DNA from: Ephemerocybe angulata
Taxonomy: Eukaryota > Basidiomycota > Agaricomycetes > Agaricales > Psathyrellaceae
Assembly: GCA_013368325.1 (NCBI GenBank)
Contig: JAACJK010000002.1
Location: forward strand, 1,240,001-1,304,000
Length of the DNA: 64,000 bases
Reading direction: 5' to 3'
Below, piece after piece: positions 54,558-64,000 of the stretch (position 1 is the stretch's first letter; each line of letters begins with the position of its first letter). The notes beneath the pieces were generated by a model, which was not told where the DNA came from, made no database searches, and was given only the letters and a program-made list of their open reading frames with translations. Both the position numbers and the translations under genes were made by a program.

Positions 54558-56467
54558 TTAAGTGCACTGCGAGTACCTAGGGATACGAAGGGTTGTCAGC
54601 TGCAGAGCGGGGAAGCAGATCAGGTGCGCGTACCAGTCGTTGAGCTTGGTGCAAGTGCTTCCAGCGACGCAGGTCGTCGCACCGGTCCACTATTACAAGG
54701 GGAATATCAGTTTGGTTCGGTGATCGCAATCGAGAAAACTGATAACCCACCCCATTACCACCGCACTGCCCGTACTTCGGAATTGCAGGACCTTGTGGTG
54801 TCGGAACAACGACAGTCGTGGTTGTCGACGCGGTTGTCGTCGTGGTTGTAGCAACGCTCGTTGTGGAAGGAACTGTAGCAGTGGTCTGAGTGCCTCCAGC
54901 CGCAGAGCAGTTATCCACCATCGTTGCCGTGCTTGGGCCATTCTGTACGGGGTTGCATCCAGGAAGTGCACGAAGGTCTGTGATATGAATTGTCAAGGCA
55001 AGGTAAGCTTTACTTCTATCAGAACATGTTCAGTCAATACGCACATTGGCCCTCAACAACTTCGTTGACAACTGCCTTCTGAGTGCACCTGTTGATGTCA
55101 GCGTCGCTCACAACGGTGAGGGCGCGGCACGACTCAGGCTGTCCACCTTGGTCCGTGCAGGTGTCCATAGCGCGCTGGAGCGAATCTCCTTGCCATCCGA
55201 AGACGTAGTCTCCGTGTTGTCCGTACCCGGTCCTGAGGTAAACAGATGCACAGTCAGAACGACGGTTATGGGTTAGAATATTGAAATCTAGCCACTTACG
55301 GGTCACCCATGCTAAAGACGAGAGGCTGGCTGCCGTCAGTGGGCCAGATATTGACGAATTGACGAGTGTCCCAAACGGTTTCGGTGAAGAGGAGAGGGAG
55401 TCGAACGGGGTGGGTCGAGGGACATGTTCCAGGGTTGAAGAAGAGTCCTCCAGGCTGAACTGTACCTTGAGGGTACGCGACATGGCTCTATAACGAGGGT
55501 GATTAATTAGTGGGCAGAGAGGGAGGTCTGTCGAAAGAGCTTACATGATGGTCTGGGGGATCGAGCGTCTTACCGTCCCAGCAACTGGGGAAGTAGATGT
55601 TGCTTCGGATGCCTCCTTTGCAGACCTTGGGCGGGAACGTGACGGTGTCGGTTCCTCCTCCAGGAGCGGCTGTGTTATTACCAAAGTTCTCGCCGAAGCA
55701 TCGGAAGGTGAGTGCGTTGCCTTCAGGCGACCCAGACTGGATGTTGCGATTTCGGAGCATGGGATCACCAACGATCATGCGGAATCCCTACAACCGTCGT
55801 ATTAGTCGCAGTCTCGCAGTCTAGGAATGGACGTGCGCGTCCCTTACCTTCTTAAATGCAGTGACCTTTTGGTTGTTAGGTGGCTGGATATAGTACACGG
55901 TCATACCGCCATTCGGACTTCCGACGAACTGGTTCGCCATTTGAGGTACCTAGAGACAGTCAATAAGATCGTGCTCGAAGATATAACATCCTACGTACTC
56001 GCATGTAACTGCCGTTCGAGTGCTTGAAGTACATGACGGCAGTCCAGTAGTTCGACTTGTCTTCCTTAAAGCGGCATGTCGTGCAAGTCGCCAGCGTGTC
56101 GAGCTCCACGTTCGGGTCCATCGAGATGTTGAATCTACACAGTCAGGTGTATATGAGCAAGGTGGGGTTTGTGGGTTGATGGTCATGGAATACGTACGCA
56201 TTCTGGAAGAGAGACGTCAGCTTTTGAGAGAATGCTTGGACGAGATAGACTTACGCCTCCAACGATTTGATGTACGTGAGGTGAGATGACACCAGGGGTG
56301 ACCAAGCTAGCAGCACAATCGGCTATGGTCAGTCGCGGTTTTCATCATCGTGCCAGGACGTACGGGTCGAGTCGCTGAGTCACCAGCTGGGAGCAGGGGA
56401 ACCGCAACAAAGCATTGGCGAATGGAGCCGCCAACAGCGTCAAAGCGAGCAAGGGTTGCCACTGCAT
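54558..56467 (-). CDS. Secreted DUF1996 protein with C-terminal CBM1
   Basis: The start at 56467 gives a signal peptide (MQWQPLLALTLLAAPFANA). Short exons then encode RFPCSQLVTQRLDP, LVTPGVISPHVHQIVGG, NAFNISMDP...CTTCRFKEDKSNYWT, MANQFVGSPNGGMTVYYIQPP, the MIVGDPMLRN...CFGENFG exon, the SHVAYPQ...RLPLLFTETVWDT exon and TGYGQHGDYVFGWQGDSLQRAM, the pattern of the DUF1996 family. A Thr/Ser linker follows, then a fungal cellulose-binding module (YGQCGGNG, intron, WTGATTCVAGSTC...NDW, intron, YSQC) ending at 54558. The function of DUF1996 is unknown; the CBM1 indicates action on plant cell walls. A TATA box lies at 56530-56538. Exact borders of the small exons are approximate. Confidence 0.85.
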
Positions 56468-57428
56468 AGCTTCGCTTCTATCGAGTACTGGATCAGAATT
56501 GGGGACGAAAGCAAAGAGAAAGACTCACGTATATATATCCCCCCATATCCGGGCTGCTTTATCTCACTGGAATCCGTCCGGATAATATGTTGGATAGACG
56601 TACTCAGGAGCCTCAGGAGCATCTACACTGCGAGGCTCTGCAGAACCGTAATTCAGCCGCGTTTAAGATCCGCTTTGACTTCTTTGGCTTCCTTCCTATT
56701 CATTCACAGCCCTGCAGAGGCGCCTATGTCATGTCAGCAGCCAATGGTGGGAATGGAAGGCCGCAATCTGAGGAGAATAGAGCTAATACTAGGTTGGCTG
56801 TCGTAGACGGGGAAATGTAAATCGCAACGTTTAACGCCTAAACTAAAACCGCGATGCGCGCGCAACGGACGTCGGGTGCAATGATCAAGCGCGAGGCGAT
56901 AAGGATTGAATGCCCCTTACAAGATTGAGAGTCAGTGTGCAGGAGTACAACTGTAAATTAGGATGACGTACAATTTGGTCAACTCTTCGGGAAGCACCCG
57001 ATATTCTCAAAGGTAGCATGGTCTGAGAAACAAGCCCCAGCGCCCGCATTACATCTCGCGCCGTAGAGAAATGTCGAGGCGGCTGTGTTCAGTTGAACAG
57101 GAAGAGAACTTTCAAGTTGAGCAACCGAGGACCGAGGACCGATTGGGAGGACGAAGAACAGGCGTGCGTCGCAGCGGGTCGTTGATTCTGAAGGATTGAT
57201 CCGAATTGTATTTTCCACGCTTGATGTCAATCTTATCTTATCTTATCTTTTCTAGTCCCACAGAATTAGGCGCCCGGTTGAATGTGAATGCAAGACGAAA
57301 AAAGATGCTCATCCTGCTTCAACTTACGATACATAGTGGGTAGTTATACATCTGAAGGAAGTAATAAAGGAGAATTCATTCAATCATGGAATCCGAATCG
57401 CCAAGTTATCTGATATGAAGTACAGCGT
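56468..57428. other. Intergenic with one doubtful small Cys-containing ORF
   Basis: This is the space between the DUF1996 promoter and the 3' end of the GH11 gene. A minus-strand frame at 56979-57230 encodes 83 residues with three Cys near the end (RCNAGAGACFSDHATFENIGC). It could be the last exon of a lost small secreted protein, but no signal peptide or upstream exon was found. A TCTTATCTTATCTT microsatellite lies near 57230-57250. Confidence 0.3.
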
Positions 57429-58195
<767 letters not shown>

Positions 58196-59471
58196 GTCAA
58201 AAGAGCAAGATCAACGAGGATGAAATTACCTGTGGTTTCGCGACATGCTTTATAGTCCAGGATTGAACTGTGGATAGAATTGCATCCATAGCAACCAAGC
58301 TGCTGGATCCGGAATATTTCCTGGTTAAGGCCCGGATATTCATTGTTCTTCGCGGTGAAGTTGTCCCATGATGTCTGTTGGAAACCCATGACTTGGCCAA
58401 TCTCAACGCATCGCACTGCTAGATGCCGTTCTCTCTGGCTAGAACTAAGTGAATATACAGCGGAAGGCGCCGTCGTGTGAGGTATTCACCTCGGTCTGAC
58501 TTTCAAATATATGCTTCGATGCGAGGAGCCGGAATGCCTCAGCCACTCCCATTTCCGGCTCGCTAAGAAGGGGACCGTTCCCAAGTGTACTGGGGTAGGG
58601 GACCTGCACGAATAGACTCTATCCGATCGTACATGAGGAGCCGAAATCTGGATACCGAAGGACAGTAGGGTTTGATGAGTTGTGAAAAAAATGTCGTCGA
58701 TGAGGTCGGGAGCAGCTGGTACCAGGGTATATCTCGGTGGCATTACTCGAACGCGATGAACCTTCTGAATAAGCGCTCGTCGGCTATAGAACGCCGAGCG
58801 CCTCTCAGGGTCATCATGATCTTTCCAGGCAATCTTCGATATTAAATGGGAGGAGAAGTAGATTTTGAGTAGATTGGACACAACAGTACTCCGCGTCCAT
58901 TGATAGAATGCTTGCACCACGACCTACCTTGACCGATGCAGTATATATGCGTACCGAGATTGCCACTGCTCGTTAACAAGAGCTTTGGACGGGGATGAAC
59001 GGGCGTTGCAGGTTAGTTGAGAGCAACGTTACAGATAAGTCCGGCAGTGTCGTTACGAGTGGTGCAAAGGATGATTCGAACCTTCTATTTTGCTTCTGTT
59101 CTCGCGAGAACCTCTGATAAACAGCCTTCCTCGTCCAAGTCTACGCTTCTTCATTGGTCACAAGTGTGGAAAGGGTTGAAGATAGGACAAATGGCATGGC
59201 GCGTACCGCCAAAGCGTTTTGGCGAGAAACTGAACAATGCGGGATGGCCTGGGATGGCCGTCCTAGCGGTTTGTTACGGCCCCAATCTCAGTCGGAAGTG
59301 GGTATGCACCTTCTCGGAAGAACTCCCGGTCTTAGTTAGAGGCATAAAAGGCCTGCGCTTTCTCGACGTTCCGACAACTAAAGGGTTCCTCTTATTCAAA
59401 ATGTCTGTTTCAGTTTGGTCATGCTTGATGAAGCTTGCTCTGACATGTTAGCCCACAGCGCTTTCATCAAA
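58196..59471. promoter_or_regulatory. Divergent promoter region of GH11 and the 59.5-kb secreted protein gene
   Basis: No gene is supported. On the minus strand TATAAAG at 58248-58254 serves the xylanase; on the plus strand CATAAAAG at 59343-59350 lies about 120 bp before the ATG at 59472. Open frames here (for example 58486-58920 minus, 59017-59451 plus) have no domains and no splice structure. Confidence 0.45.
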
Positions 59472-60278
59472 ATGCTTCGACTGAACCTGGCGATCGTCTC
59501 CCTTGCCACACTCGTTACCCCTGCCCTTTCGCATTGTACTCTTGCTTTGCTAGAGGAGGCGACAGCCAACTACGTCGCAGCCCAGTCTGCTGGGCAGATT
59601 TCAACGCTCTCGACCGCGACATACACCGAGAACTTCAAGCCCGCCAACATCTCCACTGGAATCCTCTCCCAACCCCTCAAAATCGACAGCAGTCGCAGCA
59701 TCCACGATGTCACCGACTGCGCCACCTACACTGAGATCATTATCACAGATCCTGCCCATCCCTACGTTATTGGAACCCAGCTTCGCTACGCTGCGCACGG
59801 GGAGCCGCTCCTCGAGGTCAACTCTATCGTAACGGACGCGGGAGATTGGCTCTTCAACGCGACCGGAGCCCTACAGTGGTCGAAGAGGGAAGACTGGAGC
59901 ATCATCCCCGAGGAGAAGCGCGATACCCGCGCGACTCTCAAGGCTGCCGCTGACGCGTATCTCAACAAGTTCAACGACAACAGCGTCACCGTTCCATTCG
60001 GTATCCCCTGCGCGAGGTTGGAGGGAGGGGTGTATACCGGTACGGGTTCGCAGACTGATTCTTGTGACCTCGGATTCCCGACTGGAATCCCCATGCTCAA
60101 TAGGCGGTACGTTATCGACCCGACCTACGGGTCGGTGGAGGTGTTCTTTAACTTCGGAGGCCCAACGAGTAGCCCAGACAGTCATCAATTCAGGCTGCTT
60201 GAGGGAAAGATCCGATATGTACACACCATGACAGTGTTGAAGTGTAATGCGCTGCCAGAGGATCCCTGTAACGCCTAG
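59472..60278 (+). CDS. Secreted protein, DUF8021-like
   Basis: This is a single-exon frame of 268 residues from the second in-frame ATG, chosen because it gives a proper signal peptide (MLRLNLAIVSLATLVTPALS). The mature part has the features I associate with a fungal secreted family of unknown function (DUF8021): an N-terminal helical region with LLEEATANYVAAQSAG, ITDPAHPYVIGTQLRY, a WSKREDWSIIP stretch, VPFGIPCARLEGGVYTG, RRYVIDPTYGSVEVFFNFGG and RYVHTMTV. Four Cys in the C-terminal half could form disulphides. The family assignment is from memory. Position between two xylanase genes suggests, but does not show, a role in biomass degradation. Confidence 0.75.
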   Translation: MLRLNLAIVSLATLVTPALSHCTLALLEEATANYVAAQSAGQISTLSTATYTENFKPANISTGILSQPLKIDSSRSIHDVTDCATYTEIIITDPAHPYVIGTQLRYAAHGEPLLEVNSIVTDAGDWLFNATGALQWSKREDWSIIPEEKRDTRATLKAAADAYLNKFNDNSVTVPFGIPCARLEGGVYTGTGSQTDSCDLGFPTGIPMLNRRYVIDPTYGSVEVFFNFGGPTSSPDSHQFRLLEGKIRYVHTMTVLKCNALPEDPCNA

Positions 60279-60414
60279 TTAGCGTATTATGCCTTCTTTG
60301 TATGCATGTGGTAGTCTGAAGATAAGATAAGATTGAATCAAATTGAATTTTGCATCTGATTCTGAATGCGGCAAGCACGTTGTTCCACTTCCAGGCTGTT
60401 GTTCTCCTACCACC

Positions 60415-61537
60415 ATGACCCACGCACCCCCGGAGATTCTCGAACTCATCATCGACGAGCTGGCTGTATCTGGGTGGGGTCCATGGAAAGGCCTCTTGGG
60501 TGATCTCAAGGCGGCATGTCTCGCAGCTAGATCCTTCGTCCCCCACTGTCAAAAGCACATCTTTCGTGCGATCGACATGCACCCTTCCCGGAGGATCGTC
60601 GATATCCGCGTTCCTAGCACGACGGAGCTCTTCTCCAACCTCATTTCCAGTCAGGAAAGCGGACACCTCGCTGGCTATGTCAAGAAGCTTGTCTACAAGG
60701 CTGATGCCACCGTTGACTTTAAAAATCCCAACGTCATCACGGCCCTCGCGAAGATGACCGCTGTTGAAGACTTCCGGTGCTCTACAGTCCATGGTTATGG
60801 TGAAATTTGGCTAGCAAATTCTCCACTTCCCATAATACCCATCCTCTAACAGCCCAAGCTGAAGTCGCTACGTCTTCGCGGCCTTGCTGTCGATGCCTCG
60901 GATCTTGCAATGGCCCGCGGGGTCAAATCGGAATCGGTTTTAAAAATCCCCGAGGAACTGAGCGACCTCTGCTTAGACAGTAAGCCCTGGCTAACTCTTC
61001 TCGTTGTTTATCTGACCACCCTTCGGAATAAGTCATATCTGACGACTATGGGCGCAACGTTCGTATATTCCCACTGGATTATCTCAACCAGAAATCCTTC
61101 TCTACGCTATCGCGCCTAGAGCTGAAGATCACGTTTACAATCGAAAGGGATGAAGACCCGGTGCTCGACCCATACCTAGGTTTCTGCAAGACCACTGTCG
61201 TGCGGCATCTCACTTCTCTGACGCACCTCAAGTTCGATATCCGCTTTCAAGGGTCGCCGAGTACCGTTGACCTCCTGAGCACTGGACCAGAATGGGGTCG
61301 GTTAGACGAAGTTTTGGTTTCTGATCGGGCATTGCCTCTCAACGAGCTAAGTATCCAGCTATCCCGAAGACATCTCTCAATGGGATCCGGAATGGACAGA
61401 GCTCACAGAAGAAGCTGAACTGTATGAATGACGTCTATCCTGAGCAGTTTCCCGCGATTCTGGCATTAGTGGAAGATGGTTTTTTGGTGTTTTCATTTAC
61501 AATGGGGTGGTCGGTAGGTAGTTGTAGCGAGGGTTAG
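60415..61537 (+). pseudogene. F-box/LRR-like protein, probably decayed
   Basis: The start MTHAPPEILELIIDEL followed by LKAACLAARSFVPHCQKHIFRAI is the F-box-like opening common in basidiomycetes. Later blocks (PKLKSLRLRGL; FSTLSRLELKITF; LTSLTHLKFDIRF; EWGRLDEVLVSDRALPLNEL; FPAILALVEDGFLVF) fit the leucine-rich C-terminal part. Several introns are needed: around 60790-60853 to avoid a TAA, and around 60980-61040. Near 61427 the frame ISQWDPEWTELTEEAELY runs into a stop, while the expected continuation NDVYPEQFPAIL is one base off, ending at 61537. This single-base shift suggests a pseudogene. F-box proteins normally recruit targets for ubiquitination. Confidence 0.5.
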
Positions 61538-62980
61538 TCCCTCAAGACTGTAAGCAGTTCCTTCGACCATATAGAGCCTCGGGCGCTTACTTGCACCAGA
61601 TCGGAGGATGGACTCGGACAGCAGCGCGTCATCTTCGGCTGAACCAAAAGCAATCGCACCCGACACAGGCGCGGGGCTTCGAATCCTCAGTCTCAGTCCC
61701 AACAAATGCATACGCCAGGCTTCGTACGTTCCGGGCGTCAAGATGACTCGGTTGGCCCTGAATTCTGGACCTTGCTTCTGAGGACGTTCTATCTTTAAGC
61801 GAAAGTCCCAAAGGTGGCCAAGGTGAGCTTTAAATTGGAGATAATCAAAGAATATATCCGATCCGTGAATTTCTGTTGCGTAGCGCCTAGCGCTGGGTGC
61901 AGGGAGCTATACGTGCGCAGCTCCATGTATACGGATGTATGTATACTCCAGCTCTCTCGCATGTCATCACAAATCTCACTGGCCAATGGGCAGGCACATC
62001 CCAGGGTCAAGGTTCAGGTTTCTCCGATGTATACATCTCGTCAGAATTCTCTCGTCGGAGCGTACGCTCTTGGCCATTTCTCTACATGGCATGAGCTTTG
62101 AAAGAGCACAAGGGCCATGATGACTGAGGTGGGAACTTCGAGTCTTCGACGAAGGGAGGATCGGGATCCGGGAAGGTACGATGTGTGGGCACTGACATAA
62201 CATTGTAGATTCTGGTGCGCCGCGGGAGCTTGCGGAAACGAAGCTAGAGAAGTACACTCGACTTCTACATCGTTCATCTGTGAGGCAGCTCCCCTTATGT
62301 AGTCTCTGTAGAAATGGAAGGGTCCTCAGGCGACTCTGCAGAGAAGCAGATGTCAGGTAACACATGCTAACGACGCATTCTTCCAACCATCTGACCCCCC
62401 CTGGAGATTCGAAATAGGCACATGCGGACCCGAGACCGTGTCAAGACTGAGCTGGTGGTGAGAGTGTGGTCGAAGGAATGCTTGGCCTGGATCATGCTGT
62501 AAAGGTGCATGGGAACCAATTGCAAGTAAGGTGGTGAGAAGAGCTGCCCGCGTCCGATGAACAGCCGGCCTTGATGTCATGCCTTCCCATTCCTTTAGTG
62601 ATTAGCCAGTACAGATTGTACGCAACGCCACGCTATATCTCTGTGAATGCCCAGTGAGCACCTATCCCAGGATGGGTGCCATGTGTAGTCCAGAGAAGCG
62701 TCGGCATCACTTCCCATCTTCGCAGAGCAAACGTCAAGGTCGGAAGCGAAGTTTGAATGTGGGGAAGCTTCGTAGGAGTTGCGGGGAAACTGGGTGCTTC
62801 GACGGGCGGCCGCGCCGAACGCCAATAACGTCGTATTTGCCAGCCTGAGAGATCGTAAACTATTTTCCGACCGAGGCGTGGAGTGGACGTACGGGTACAG
62901 ACAGTGGTCTGCGTACATAGGTATAAAAGGCAGAGAAAGGGGGATTGGCTCGGTATCCTCGACGACTATATCAAATTGAC
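61538..62980. promoter_or_regulatory. Intergenic with the GH11-CBM1 promoter
   Basis: No gene is supported; many short frames occur on both strands without domains. TATAAAAG at 62922-62929 lies about 52 bp before the ATG at 62981 and is the probable core promoter of the xylanase. Confidence 0.5.

Positions 62981-64000
<1,020 letters not shown>

Noticed and set aside
58486..59451. Candidate genes at 58486-58920 (minus) and 59017-59451 (plus)
   Set aside because: No signal peptide, domain or splice structure; they lie in the promoter interval between two TATA boxes facing opposite ways.

Overview
The window is from a filamentous basidiomycete, very probably an Agaricomycete. The genes carry many short introns (about 45-60 bp, GTRNGT...YAG). 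They encode CBM1 cellulose-binding modules, GH11 xylanases, CDN-type MYND zinc-finger proteins, a TNP2/CACTA transposase and chromodomain Ty3/Gypsy elements. The species cannot be named from the sequence. No rRNA, tRNA or CRISPR was seen.

Region 1 (1-23.2 kb) is a three-level transposon nest. An old transposon-type gene on the minus strand (5' part 23153-21963, 3' part 4694-951) is split by a Ty3/Gypsy chromodomain retrotransposon, here Gypsy-1 (4695-21962, TSD ATACG). The pol of Gypsy-1 is split by a second, apparently intact element, Gypsy-2 (11530-19018, TSD GGCAC). Both have gag followed by pol in the -1 frame. Gypsy-1 also carries an extra ORF before its 3' LTR. Gypsy-2 appears to carry a Tf1-like self-priming site.

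Region 2 (23.2-33.4 kb) holds a 698-bp Tc1/mariner-type MITE, two proteins of unknown function, a secreted FKBP prolyl isomerase and two MYND-finger genes.

Region 3 (33.8-45.2 kb) is an A1 aspartic protease gene split by a complete-ended CACTA transposon (34013-43298, TSD CAC). That element carries a TNP2 transposase with a local frame break and two divergent accessory genes. Each accessory gene has itself taken a hAT-type MITE (8-bp TSDs) in an exon. A GC-rich minisatellite lies between accessory gene 2 and the transposase.

Region 4 (45.4-54.0 kb) holds three more MYND-finger paralogues in tandem. With the two of region 2 they make a five-member family sharing one five-exon structure, interrupted by a 1.2-kb foldback element. 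All five exon models close in frame.

Region 5 (54.5-64.0 kb) is a secreted plant-cell-wall-degradation neighbourhood: a DUF1996-CBM1 protein, a GH11 xylanase without CBM, a DUF8021-like secreted protein, a decayed F-box-like gene and a GH11-CBM1 xylanase whose stop codon is the last codon of the window. This suggests a saprotrophic lifestyle on plant biomass.
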